From positions 310,001 through 374,000 of the forward strand of contig NZ_JABAIA010000004.1 in the NCBI RefSeq assembly GCF_012641275.1: a stretch of DNA of 64,000 bases, in the 5' to 3' direction. The translations under genes and the position numbers were made by a program. The notes below the pieces were generated by a model, which did not search any database, had not been told where the DNA came from, and saw nothing but the letters and a program-made list of their open reading frames with translations. This DNA comes from Chitinophaga varians. Its GTDB lineage: Bacteria > Bacteroidota > Bacteroidia > Chitinophagales > Chitinophagaceae. Below, piece after piece: positions 35,901-44,997 of the stretch (position 1 is the stretch's first letter; every line of letters begins with the position of its first letter).

Positions 35901-38900
35901 ATGAGAGATAGAAAAAAGTACGGTTTCAGGCAACTATCGGTTTGTTTATTGTTTGCCGCTTTAGGATTAACAGGAAACATAACCAGGGCACAGCAGCCGG
36001 GAGGCCCCGGGCTTCCGTCAGCTACACCTGTACCGCTACCTGTCACCAATACCCCTCCGTTTATTAACTATATCCGGACATGGGAGCCGTCTATACCAAC
36101 AACAGATCTGGCCACAGTGACGGCCGAGAGCAATTCCGTTAGGAATGTAAAGCAGGTATCTCAGTATTTCGATGGCCTTGGCCGTCTGTCACAGACTGTG
36201 GCCAAAGGCATGAGTAACTCCGGGGAGGACATTGTAACCCCGGTGGTATATGATGCATTCGGGAGAGAGCAGTATAAATATCTGCCTTATACGCATTCCG
36301 CCGGCGACGGGAAATTTAAGACCTCACCATTCGTTGATCAACAGCAGTTTTACCTGAATTCGGGGAAATATCCCGGCGAGAAAATATTTTACAGCCAGAC
36401 AGAATTTGAGGCTTCTCCGTTGAACAGGGTTTTAAAGACCTACGCTCCGGGTAATAGCTGGGCTAACCGGCCGGTGAGCCATCAGTATCTCGTTAACACT
36501 GCACAGGATTCAGTGCGTATTTGGAATATCGGCGCTACCGGAATGCCGGTGAGCCCACTTGCTTATGACGCTGGTCAGTTGACCGTAGACATCACCACAG
36601 ATGAAGATGGCGGCCAGATAGTCGAATACAAGGACAAGTCAAACCGGATGATATTAAGGAAGTTGCGGGGAGTGGCTTCTCCTGGTTCCGCACATATGGG
36701 ATGGCTTTGTACCTATTATATTTATGACGATCTGAACAATCTTCGTTTCGTTATTCCACCGCTGGGGGTGGAAAAGATTACCGGCACCTGGAATACTGCT
36801 GCCATAGCGGACGGCCTTTGTTTTCAGTATACCTATGATGACCGAAACCGGATGATCACCAAAAAAATGCCTGGTGCTGGTATGGTGGAGATGGTATATG
36901 ATGTGCGTGACCGTCTGGTATTTACCCGGGATTCCAGTCAACGGGTACAGAATATATGGCATGTTACTTTCTATGATCAGCTGAACCGGCCGGTTGAAAC
37001 TGCCCTGTATAATAGAAGTATTTCAAGGGAAGCGTTGCAGGGACAAATGAATGGAGCTGTTAATAATAGTGGGACCAGCAATTATGTTTTCCCTGGAGCC
37101 GCTGACCTGGTTACGGCTTATCATGAACCAGCCCGCACTGTTTATGAAGCAACCAATTCTGTGACACTGGAAAGTGGCTTTGATACCGGCGATGGGGCGG
37201 ATGCGGATATGCGGATTAATCCTTCTTTGACGACGGGTGCCGCTAATATCACGGTGAGTAATCCTTTGCCTGATATCTTTAGTAATGGAACCCTAACACC
37301 ATTAACTTACACATTCTACGATAATTATAATTTCCCCGGAGTCCAGGGTGCGGTTAGTAGCGATTTTAATATGCCTACTGATGAGGGTAATTCGTTTGTT
37401 GAGCCGGTAACAGTTGGCAATCTTACACAAGGAATGGTAACAGGAACGCGCATACGTATCCTGGGCACCGATACCTGGCTGACATCTACTACTTATTATA
37501 ATGATAAAGGAAGGGTAAGTCAGGTGGTAGCTGACAATGCTGCTGGTAGTACAGATGTGATTACTTCCCGTTATGATTTTAACGGAAAGGTAGTTAGTAC
37601 CTATCAGCGCCATAAAAACGGCAGAAGCGGGCTCACGCCCCAAACGACGGTACTGACAACTATGGTCTACGATGACCAGGGCAGGGTGAAAGCGATCAAC
37701 AAGCGACTGAATGATAATCCGGCGTTGGCGCGTACCATAGCCAGAAATACCTATGACAAGATCGGCCAGTTGAGCGCAAAAGAGCTGGGCATCAACGGGA
37801 CCGGTGAGCCGCTGGAAAGACAGACATTTGACTATAATCTCCGTGGATGGCTGCGGAGCATCAGCAAAGATTATCTGGATAACGGTTCTGCGGGATCGCA
37901 CTTTGGCCAGGAGCTAAACTACGACTATGGTTTTAGCGTGCCGGCGTTTAACGGTAATATTGCCGGCATCCGATGGAAGGGCTGGAACGACCAGGCACAG
38001 CGGGCATATGGTTATACCTATGATGCTATCAGCCGATTGAAAGGAGCTGCTTTCTCTCAGCTCACCTCCGGTAGCTGGCTTAATGATGCCGTAGATTTCA
38101 CAGTTGGTAACATCAGCTACGACGCCAACGGTAACCTGCTGAGCATGAACCAGCGTGGTCAGGTAAACAATGCTGCGGGTAATGTGGACCAGCTGAGTTA
38201 CCGGTACAATGCTAACAGCAACCAACTGCAATCTGTATATGACGGAGTAAGGGCAAAGACAGGTTTAGGGGACTTTACCGACAGCCAGGCTGATGGAGTT
38301 GACTATAACTATGACGGAGCAGGTAACCTCACCCGTGATGAGAACAAACAGATTGCCGCTATCAGCTACAACCACCTCAACCTGCCGGAGCTGATTACTG
38401 TGACTGGTAAAGGAAATATCCGTTTTGTATATGACGCCGGTGGCAATAAAGTCCGTAAAGTTGTTACGGATAATACCGCCGGTGTTGCAAAGGTTACGAC
38501 GACAGACTATCTGGGAGGATTTGTATACGAAAATGATAGCCTGCGTTTCGCTGGTCACGAAGAAGGAAGGATACGGGTTGCCTATCAGCCCGGACAGGCG
38601 CCTGATTTTGTATACGACTACTTTGTAAAAGACCATCTCGGTAATACCCGGCTGGTACTAACGGAGAAATCCGTCACCAATACCTATGCAGCTACCATGG
38701 AGACTCCCAGCGCTGCAAAGGAAAATCAGCTGTTCAGTAATATCGATAATACCCGCAGCAATAAGCCTGTAGGGTATCCGGCAGATGAAAGTGCCGGTAA
38801 GAATGAATCCGTGGCCAAACTGACGGCTACCGGTACCGGCAAGAAGATCGGGCCTTCCCTTGTATTAAGGGTAATGGCAGGTGATACCATTCAGCTAAGC

Positions 38901-40385
38901 AGCAAGGCATTTTATAAATCCAATGGGCCGGCTAATAAGAGTAACCCGGCTGTGCCGGCGGAGAGTATGGTGGCTGACCTAATCAATGCGTTTGGCGGTA
39001 CTGTTTCCGCAGACGCCACACATGGCGCTCCCGCGTCAGCAGCAGTTCCACCGTTTAATACCAATTTCTATAATAACGACTACCGCCGACTGAAGGAGAA
39101 AGATCCTGATCAACAACCTGGTAAGCCTAAAGCCTATTTGAACTATGTTTTGTTTGATGATCAGTTTAAAATGGTGGAGGAAAACAGTGGAGTAAAACAG
39201 GTAAAAGCAGAGCCTGACCAGCTCCAAACCCTTTCACAGGACAAGATGGTCATGAAAAAGAGCGGATTTTTGTATGTTTACACCAGCAATGAGAGTCCGC
39301 AGGAAGTGTTCTTTGATAATCTGTTGGTGGCACATAGTGGCAGTCCGGTGTTGGAGGAGACGCATTATTATCCGTTTGGGTTGACGATGGCGGGGATTAG
39401 TTCGAATGCGTTGAAGGGGGCGAATTATCCGGAGAATAGGAAGAAGTATAATGGTATAGAGTATACGAGTGAGTTGGATCTTGATATATATGATGCACAG
39501 TTTAGGAATCTTGATCCACAGATAGGAAGATGGAACCAGATAGACCCGAAGATAGAGAATATGGAGGCATGGTCGCCGTATGCTTCTAACTATGATAATC
39601 CGATTCGATACAAAGATTTTTTAGGGGATGAACCAGACGGTCCCGGAGATCCTATTAAACAGGTTGGACTAGTTACGGGTAGGGAGTATAATCTTACAGC
39701 TCCAACAGGGATAGGCTCTGCCCTTAAATTTGCAGGTCAATATATAGGAGGAACAGCGAATGAAATAGTCGCGGGGATAAACCAGAATTTAAACCCTGTT
39801 TATGCTGCAGTAAATGGTGGGCAGGCACTTGTTACCGGTAAGGATATACAAACGGGACGACCAATGAATGCAGGAGAGGCGGCTATAAGTGTAGCGTCTG
39901 CTCTTCCTATTGGAAAGTTCATGGGAATGTTGGGACGAGTTGGAGGAGCTGTCGAAGGAATGGTTGCTCGTGAAGCATCACAGGGAGTTAGTATTGCTCA
40001 AGGTGAGTTATTAAAAAATACGTTACCTGTAAGTACAGAGGGAAAGCTACTAGGCTCCATATCTAATGGTCAAATTTCTATGCAAGGAAAAACTTTGGCA
40101 GCAGGGAAATTTGATTTTATTGCGACACAAGAGGGAAGCGTCTTATTGGGTAGGAAGCATACATTTTTATCTGGAGGTGCAGATGTGTTAGCAGCTGGAG
40201 AGTTAAAGATAAGAGGTGGCACTATCGTTGGAGTTAATAATTTGTCAGGCCATTATTTACCGGGATTAAATGCCTCAAGTAGCTATTTAAATATTTTAAA
40301 GAATCTTGGAGTTGATGTATCTAAGGCCCATTTGCAGATATATAATTCTCAGGGACAAATAATAAAACATGTTTTACCCAAATGA
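35901..40385 (+). CDS. RHS-repeat polymorphic toxin with DUF6443 N-terminus
   Basis: 1494 residues. Signal peptide (FRQLSVCLLFAALGLTGNITRAQ), a DUF6443-type N-terminal region (NYIRTWEPSIPTTD, QVSQYFDGLGRLSQTVAKG, TPVVYDAFGREQYKYLPYT), a long series of RHS/YD repeats (YDDRNRMITKKMPG, YDVRDRLVFTRD, YDANGNLLSMNQRG, YDGAGNLTRDENK) and the RHS core (YYPFGLTMAGISSNALKG... to QIGRWNQIDPK). After the junction at GDEPDGPGDP comes a variable C-terminal region of ~250 residues with a hydrophobic Gly/Ala-rich linker and a terminal ~110-residue domain (RKHTFLSGGADVLAAGELK, NNLSGHYLPG; two His candidates). The RHS shell should encapsulate this toxin. The C-terminal family is not one I can name. The chosen start replaces a TTG-led extension. 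Confidence 0.9.
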   Translation: MRDRKKYGFRQLSVCLLFAALGLTGNITRAQQPGGPGLPSATPVPLPVTNTPPFINYIRTWEPSIPTTDLATVTAESNSVRNVKQVSQYFDGLGRLSQTVAKGMSNSGEDIVTPVVYDAFGREQYKYLPYTHSAGDGKFKTSPFVDQQQFYLNSGKYPGEKIFYSQTEFEASPLNRVLKTYAPGNSWANRPVSHQYLVNTAQDSVRIWNIGATGMPVSPLAYDAGQLTVDITTDEDGGQIVEYKDKSNRMILRKLRGVASPGSAHMGWLCTYYIYDDLNNLRFVIPPLGVEKITGTWNTAAIADGLCFQYTYDDRNRMITKKMPGAGMVEMVYDVRDRLVFTRDSSQRVQNIWHVTFYDQLNRPVETALYNRSISREALQGQMNGAVNNSGTSNYVFPGAADLVTAYHEPARTVYEATNSVTLESGFDTGDGADADMRINPSLTTGAANITVSNPLPDIFSNGTLTPLTYTFYDNYNFPGVQGAVSSDFNMPTDEGNSFVEPVTVGNLTQGMVTGTRIRILGTDTWLTSTTYYNDKGRVSQVVADNAAGSTDVITSRYDFNGKVVSTYQRHKNGRSGLTPQTTVLTTMVYDDQGRVKAINKRLNDNPALARTIARNTYDKIGQLSAKELGINGTGEPLERQTFDYNLRGWLRSISKDYLDNGSAGSHFGQELNYDYGFSVPAFNGNIAGIRWKGWNDQAQRAYGYTYDAISRLKGAAFSQLTSGSWLNDAVDFTVGNISYDANGNLLSMNQRGQVNNAAGNVDQLSYRYNANSNQLQSVYDGVRAKTGLGDFTDSQADGVDYNYDGAGNLTRDENKQIAAISYNHLNLPELITVTGKGNIRFVYDAGGNKVRKVVTDNTAGVAKVTTTDYLGGFVYENDSLRFAGHEEGRIRVAYQPGQAPDFVYDYFVKDHLGNTRLVLTEKSVTNTYAATMETPSAAKENQLFSNIDNTRSNKPVGYPADESAGKNESVAKLTATGTGKKIGPSLVLRVMAGDTIQLSSKAFYKSNGPANKSNPAVPAESMVADLINAFGGTVSADATHGAPASAAVPPFNTNFYNNDYRRLKEKDPDQQPGKPKAYLNYVLFDDQFKMVEENSGVKQVKAEPDQLQTLSQDKMVMKKSGFLYVYTSNESPQEVFFDNLLVAHSGSPVLEETHYYPFGLTMAGISSNALKGANYPENRKKYNGIEYTSELDLDIYDAQFRNLDPQIGRWNQIDPKIENMEAWSPYASNYDNPIRYKDFLGDEPDGPGDPIKQVGLVTGREYNLTAPTGIGSALKFAGQYIGGTANEIVAGINQNLNPVYAAVNGGQALVTGKDIQTGRPMNAGEAAISVASALPIGKFMGMLGRVGGAVEGMVAREASQGVSIAQGELLKNTLPVSTEGKLLGSISNGQISMQGKTLAAGKFDFIATQEGSVLLGRKHTFLSGGADVLAAGELKIRGGTIVGVNNLSGHYLPGLNASSSYLNILKNLGVDVSKAHLQIYNSQGQIIKHVLPK

Positions 40386-40786
40386 AGCAGATAATAAAAA
40401 TAAGAACGTTAAAAAGTGATTTTGGAATAGAAGACTTGTGGTCAGCCTATCTTTTTTCTACTTTTTTTCTATATATGGTCAAAAACAATCCTGGTGACTT
40501 GAAATCTGTTAATATAGTTGTCGGAAAGGAATTGTTGCCAGATTTACAAGAAAGGGTAATAATAGCATTAAATAATCTTTTAAAGGATAGTTATTTAGAG
40601 CCTTCAATTAACGAACTTCAAAAGCATCCGACTAGGTTTGAAACCATATTGCTGAATGGTAGGAAATATAAAGTAAATTATAGGTTATCAGAAGTAGGTC
40701 GCATGGCTTATGCTATTTATTGTTTGATCAATTTTATTAATGATGCGATATTAGAAGGGAATGAAATTTATTTAGAATTTAATTGA
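40382..40786 (+). CDS. Candidate immunity protein for the RHS toxin
   Basis: 134 residues overlapping the RHS stop codon by four bases (ATGA), which implies translational coupling. It is AT-rich, like the toxin tip and unlike the rest of the window. No signal peptide; mixed alpha/beta composition (LWSAYLFSTFFLYMVKN, VIIALNNLLKD, YKVNYRLSEVGRMAYAIYCLINFINDAIL). No family was recognised. Position, size and base composition are those of immunity genes that travel with RHS C-terminal toxins; function is inferred from context. Confidence 0.65.
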   Translation: MKQIIKIRTLKSDFGIEDLWSAYLFSTFFLYMVKNNPGDLKSVNIVVGKELLPDLQERVIIALNNLLKDSYLEPSINELQKHPTRFETILLNGRKYKVNYRLSEVGRMAYAIYCLINFINDAILEGNEIYLEFN

Positions 40787-40825
40787 TTATGGAGGCAGTA
40801 TAACGTATTGGTTAGTATTACAAAA

Positions 40826-42092
40826 AGTGTGTCAGGGTGATTAAAGATTAAGTTTTAATCGTTCACTAAAGATAATAGATAATTGGGCCAATGTCTGATT
40901 CCAGTTGTGTACTGGCTTGTTCCATTTGGCACATATATTCTCCTGGACAAGGAATAAGAGCTTCATGAGGGCATCTTCCGACTGGAAGGCGCCCTTTGAC
41001 TTTGTAACAGCGCGAAGCTGCCGGTGGAAGCCTTCAATAATATTGATTGTATACATGATTCGGCGAATGTCTTTGTTGTACTGAAAATAGCTACTCAATC
41101 TTGGCCAGTTTTTTCGCCAGGATTCAATCACTTTGGGATACCTGGTTCCCCAGTTAGATTCCAGCTGATCGAGGCTTCGTTCTGCCTGGTCAGCAGTAGT
41201 GGACTTGTAGACGTTTTGAAGATCTTTCATAAATGGCTTAACATCCTTGTAGGAAAGATATTTCTGAGAATTGCGTATCTGATGTACGATACAGAGCTGA
41301 ACCTCAGTCTTTGGGAAGATACTTTCTATGGCATCAGCAAAGCCCTGAAGATTATCTATACAGGCAATGAAGATATCTTCCAAACCGCGATTCTGTAGAT
41401 CTGTCAATACCTGCAGCCAGAATTTAGCACCTTCATTCTCCCCGACATACATACCCAGCAACTCTTTGTAGCCCTCCTGATTAAGGCCTATAATGCAGTA
41501 AACAGCGCGGCTGATAACCCGTCCCTCATGGCGGACCTTATAATGGATGGCATCCAGCTAGACGAACGGGTAAACCCTCTCAAGAGGGCGACTGCGCCAC
41601 TCTTGTATCAATGGCAGAATTTTATCTGTAACACGGCTTATCGTGGCTGTAGAAGCCTCCAAGCCATACATATCCATCAGGTGATCCCAGATATCGCTGT
41701 AGCTGGCTCCACGGGTGTATAAAGAAATGATCTGTCGATCCAAATCTACCCCAAGGGTTTTATGACGTTTGGGAACTATCTCAGGCTCGAATGTCCCATT
41801 ACGATCGCGTGGCGGGTTAATATCTACCGACCCAATGGCGGTCTTTACCTGTTTACGCCCTTTTCCGTTCTTACGGTTGGCATCTCCTTCATCTTCAATA
41901 TGCGCTTCCAACTCACCATCCAGGGCGCCTTCAAGAAACTCCTTTAGCAACGGCGTTAGCACGCCGTCCTTACCTAAAAGCGTATCTCCGTTCTTCAAAC
42001 GGCTCGCCGCTTGCTTCTTGAAGGCTTCGAAATCAAAGTTTTGCTTTTCCATATTGTCAGTTTAAAGTTAAAAAACTTTTTACTGACACACT
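40826..42092. mobile_element. IS256-family insertion sequence (inactivated)
   Basis: About 1.27 kb bounded by inverted ends: AGTGTGTCAG at 40826-40835 and CTGACACACT at 42083-42092, with partial further matching inside. It contains a single transposase on the minus strand that carries an amber stop. No matching 8-9 base target duplication is visible in the immediate flanks, so the surroundings have probably been rearranged since insertion. It lies just downstream of the RHS immunity gene. Confidence 0.8.
40841..42052 (-). pseudogene. IS256-family transposase with in-frame amber stop
   Basis: Both halves read in the same frame: residues 1-164 end at VYPFV, then TAG (41558-41560), then LDAIHYKVRHEGR and on to the natural end, 403 codons in total. 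The family DDE residues are present after the stop: Asp in LDAIHYK, Asp in IDNLQGFADAI, Glu in NIIEGFHRQLR. The stop sits one codon before the first catalytic Asp; related transposases commonly have Trp here, so TGG to TAG is likely. Without suppression the product lacks the catalytic core. A restart within the second half could at most give an inactive fragment. Confidence 0.88.
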
Positions 42093-42222
42093 CTATGTAA
42101 TAGTCTCTTTTTCGCTGCAACATGACATAACTAAACTCTATGAAAAGGTCACTGAAGAGATGGCACTGAGTTTTAAGATAATAGAATAGAAACGCCGTCG
42201 CATTTTGCGACCACCTCAAAAG

Positions 42223-42260
42223 CTTTTCTCGTGGTATTGCGTTTGGCGATACCACGAGAA
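42223..42260. repeat. Inverted repeat with the same core as the 35.6 kb hairpin
   Basis: TTCTCGTGGTAT / ATACCACGAGAA, extended by three pairs (one wobble) to a 15-bp stem with a 5-base GTTTG loop. It shares the GTGGTAT...ATACCAC core with the hairpin upstream of the RHS gene. The ~130 bases between it and the IS end contain no gene that I can see. Confidence 0.75.
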
Positions 42261-42299
42261 GGATGTTTATAACTGTTAATTTCCAGATTATTCGCATTG

Positions 42300-43067
42300 C
42301 TAAAACAACTCATCCAACATCACATAATACGCCACCCTTTCCTCATCCCGCTCCATCCCCAGCCTTTCAAACAACATCCCTGCATAATCATCCGTTCCGA
42401 AGTTATGCTTCAGTGACCGCACACATAACGCTATATCCTGGTATATATCTGCCACACCAGCGCCGCCGATATCAATGAAACCACTCACTTGTCCTTGTTT
42501 ACCGAAGATATTCGGCAGACAGTAATCGCCGTGCGTGAAGACAGGCGTATAGGCGGCAGGTTTATGCGCAATAAGATAATTCAGGAGTGCCTGCGGCGTA
42601 GCGAAGCGGTTATTGTCTTCCCAGTCAGAGGTGTCTACCAGTCCGTGTGTTACGTTATACGCTGCGGCTGTTAATTTCTTTTCCAGGCTGTTGTCGAAGG
42701 GGCAGTTCTCAATAGGAAGCGCAGACAGCAGCTGGATGCCGTCGGCCAGCAGTTTTACTGTTAGTTCAGGATTATCGAGGTAACTGTCAGCGCAAAGCAT
42801 TTCGCCGTCTACAGCAGTGGTGAGCAGGTAATCGACGGCATCGTGGGCGCTGAAATACTGTATCACCGGCACCGGCAGCTTGTCCTGCAGCCAGGTGAGT
42901 ACTTCATATTCGCGGCGAAGCCCTTGTCCGGAAGGTTGTGTTTTCAGGTAAAATACGCTGTGGGCGCTCGTATAGCGGTACACGCTGGCGGCCGAATAAC
43001 CGATGGTGATGGGTTCGGGTGATATACCTGTCAGCAGATGGGCCAGGTCTGTAGGGAGGTTGGGCAT
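42300..43067 (-). CDS. Aminoglycoside 3'-phosphotransferase-like kinase
   Basis: 255 residues, near the usual ~264 of APH(3'). The Brenner motif is VFTHGDYCLPNIF (catalytic Asp in HGD, Asn for Mg), the metal-binding phrase is GFIDIGGAGVADIYQDIALCVRSL, and the C-terminus ends in MLDELF like APH(3') enzymes. It transfers phosphate from ATP to a hydroxyl of kanamycin-like drugs or of a natural sugar. Chromosomal, close to the IS but outside its ends, so mobility is not shown. The start chosen (MPNLPTDLAHLL) removes a 45-codon extension of low-quality sequence. Whether it confers resistance cannot be told from sequence. Confidence 0.85.
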   Translation of the reverse strand: MPNLPTDLAHLLTGISPEPITIGYSAASVYRYTSAHSVFYLKTQPSGQGLRREYEVLTWLQDKLPVPVIQYFSAHDAVDYLLTTAVDGEMLCADSYLDNPELTVKLLADGIQLLSALPIENCPFDNSLEKKLTAAAYNVTHGLVDTSDWEDNNRFATPQALLNYLIAHKPAAYTPVFTHGDYCLPNIFGKQGQVSGFIDIGGAGVADIYQDIALCVRSLKHNFGTDDYAGMLFERLGMERDEERVAYYVMLDELF

Positions 43068-43208
43068 GGGTTCCTGTTTTGTGTCTCCGTAAAAATAGGA
43101 TTTTAATGGATGGTCGCAAGCGTACCGGCGAAATTGAGCAGGTATACGGTCAGTACAGGTTTTTTGTGTTCGATGTGCAGGCGATGGTGACCGCGCTGAC
43201 AAAATAGT

Positions 43209-43240
43209 GAAAAGCCGGGTGATGACTCCGGCTTTTTATT
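43209..43240. terminator. Rho-independent terminator
   Basis: AAAGCCGG / CCGGCTTT stem with A- and T-runs on the two sides. On the minus strand it directly follows the alpha/beta hydrolase stop codon and so separates that operon from the APH-like gene. Confidence 0.8.
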
Positions 43241-44096
43241 ATTCGTTCAGGAAGTCGTCTATCAGGGCCACTGCCATCTGTGGAGTGTGGCTGTGGTGTT
43301 TGGCCGTCAATACATCACCCAGGAATTCACCGTGCTGGCCTGGCATGATCACGAGGCGGCCTTTCGGCAGCAACCGGTACATGGCTACGGCATGTTCCGG
43401 CGTGATGGCGTCCTGGTCGCTGATCAGTACCAGTGTAGGTGCTTTGATGGAGCGGACCATATCATCGGGCCAGTCGTTAAAAGCCAGCATCCGGCCGTTG
43501 TCCTGGTTGAACATTGTCTGTAATGCTTTAGGGTCGTTGCGAATAGCGAGAAAGCCGTCTTTAAAAGGTTGCGGCATATCGCTGAGACGGGCTTTTTTCA
43601 TCATGTCCCAAAACATCGGGGGCAGGCCTTCTCTTTTGTAGAAGGAGGAAATGGCCACAATGCGGCGTACCATTTCCGGGTGACGGACGCCGATCTGGAG
43701 CGCGGTACAGCCACCGTTGCTAAAGCCTAGGATATCCGCTTGTTGAATGTGCAGTGTTTTTAGCAGGGCGGCCACATCATCGGCATCCTGTTCAAAGGTG
43801 GTGGGGCCGGGGCGTGCTTCCGTGTGCCCGTGGCCTTGCAGCTCTACGGCTATCACCTGGTGATGTTGTGCAAAATCGTTGAGCACTTCGCCGAAAGTGG
43901 TGCGGATGGTGGAACCGCCGCCATGGATTAATACCAACGGGCTGCCGCTGCCATGTATTTCGTAATACATTTTAATACCGTTGACCGTGGCGTAAGCACT
44001 GGTGGTATCCGTTTGTACGGTGGTTTTAGACAAAGGAATGGCTGTTCCGGGCATGGCGCTGCTGATGGTCATGGCCAGAAGGATACTTGTAAGCAT
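43239..44096 (-). CDS. Exported alpha/beta hydrolase
   Basis: 285 residues. Short signal peptide (MLTSILLAMTISSAMPGTA), then the alpha/beta hydrolase fold: oxyanion region LVLIHGGGST, nucleophile elbow GFSNGG (Ser), catalytic Asp in VLISDQDAITPEH and His in MPGQHGEFL. Substrate unknown. It starts 24 bases after the AHSA1 gene and is the third gene of the ArsR-AHSA1-hydrolase operon. Confidence 0.9.
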   Translation of the reverse strand: MLTSILLAMTISSAMPGTAIPLSKTTVQTDTTSAYATVNGIKMYYEIHGSGSPLVLIHGGGSTIRTTFGEVLNDFAQHHQVIAVELQGHGHTEARPGPTTFEQDADDVAALLKTLHIQQADILGFSNGGCTALQIGVRHPEMVRRIVAISSFYKREGLPPMFWDMMKKARLSDMPQPFKDGFLAIRNDPKALQTMFNQDNGRMLAFNDWPDDMVRSIKAPTLVLISDQDAITPEHAVAMYRLLPKGRLVIMPGQHGEFLGDVLTAKHHSHTPQMAVALIDDFLNE

Positions 44097-44120
44097 ATAT
44101 TTGTTTTTGTGTTTGGGGGA

Positions 44121-44621
44121 TTAGCGGATGCCTGCGGGTTGCAGGTGTGCCTCCAGTATGTCGAGCATCTGTATCCAGCTGGGGTAGGCGCCTGTTCGTT
44201 TAGCCAATGCCGTATTGACTGTCTGGTGTAAGGTGAACAGGGTTTTGTCGCCTTCCGGTGTGAATGTCAGCGTCAGGATGGTTTCATCCGGCCAGTCAGG
44301 GTCCATGCCTGCATCGCGGGCGGAGATGGGGTTTCCGCCTGCATCTGCCACCTGAAGCGTGCAGACGATTTTTTCAGGGCGGATGATTTCCAGGAAGGTG
44401 GTTTTGCACCAGCAGTCTTTATAGTTGCCTTCCGGGTTGCGGATGCAGGAGAGAAAGCTGCCGCCGGGGCGGATATCGACATGGGCGAAGTGGACGGTGC
44501 ACCCTTTCGGCGCGTACCAGTGCCGCAGATGTTCTTCTTGGGTCCATGCTTCAAAAACCAGCTCCTGTGGCGCGTTGATGATACGGGAGATGAACGTATC
44601 CTGATTATTGCTGTTTGCCAT
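44121..44621 (-). CDS. SRPBCC/AHSA1-domain protein
   Basis: 166 residues with the AHSA1/CalC pattern: FISRIINAPQELVFEAWTQEEHLRHWYAPKG, IRPGGSFLSCIRNPEG and TFTPEGDKTLFTLHQ. START-like fold that binds a hydrophobic ligand; in Bacteroidota it is often paired with ArsR regulators, as here. Its start (MANSNNQ) overlaps the ArsR gene by 17 bases, which implies coupled translation. Confidence 0.9.
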   Translation of the reverse strand: MANSNNQDTFISRIINAPQELVFEAWTQEEHLRHWYAPKGCTVHFAHVDIRPGGSFLSCIRNPEGNYKDCWCKTTFLEIIRPEKIVCTLQVADAGGNPISARDAGMDPDWPDETILTLTFTPEGDKTLFTLHQTVNTALAKRTGAYPSWIQMLDILEAHLQPAGIR

Positions 44622-44949
44622 GTTTTTTATTTTTTGTTTGTAATTGCTGTAAATAATCCTCCATGGAGTCGATGGCTGCATTCCAGTATTTGTTGCATTC
44701 TTCCACCCATGAAGTTACCTCTTTCAGTTTGTCTATTTTCAGTTCACAATAGCGTTCGCGGCCCTGTTGCCGGATAATGACCAGCCCGCATTCCGTAAGC
44801 ACTTTAATATGCTGGGAGATGGCCGGCCTGCTGGCGTCGAAGTTGTCTGCTATGGCGTTCAGGTTCATCGACTGACGGGCTATCAGCGAGATGATCTCCC
44901 GCCGGGTGGGGTCTGCTATGGCCTGATAGATGTCCCTTCGTTTCTCCAT
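44605..44949 (-). CDS. ArsR-family transcriptional regulator
   Basis: 114 residues with the ArsR winged-helix pattern: RRDIYQAIADPTRREIISLIARQSMNLNAIADNFDASRPAISQHIKVLTECGLVIIRQQGRERYCELK. No metal-site Cys cluster (CVC) is present, so it belongs to the non-metal ArsR group usually coupled to AHSA1 proteins. Two matching palindromes lie immediately upstream and are probable autoregulatory operators. Confidence 0.93.
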   Translation of the reverse strand: MEKRRDIYQAIADPTRREIISLIARQSMNLNAIADNFDASRPAISQHIKVLTECGLVIIRQQGRERYCELKIDKLKEVTSWVEECNKYWNAAIDSMEDYLQQLQTKNKKHGKQQ

Positions 44950-44952
44950 TAT

Positions 44953-44997
44953 GTAAGTATTTGCTTACAAATATAGGAAATGTAAGTAAATGCTTAC
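44953..44997. promoter_or_regulatory. Tandem ArsR operators
   Basis: Two copies of GTAAGTA(TT/AA)TGCTTAC at 44953-44968 and 44982-44997, each an imperfect palindrome with GTAAG / CTTAC half-sites, 29 bases apart centre to centre (about three helical turns). The first ends 4 bases from the ArsR start codon. Their position and symmetry fit binding by the ArsR dimer. Confidence 0.8.

Noticed and set aside
42300..43067. APH-like gene considered as IS-borne cargo
   Set aside because: It lies outside the IS inverted ends, and nothing seen around the gene itself marks it as mobile; proximity alone is not evidence of mobility.
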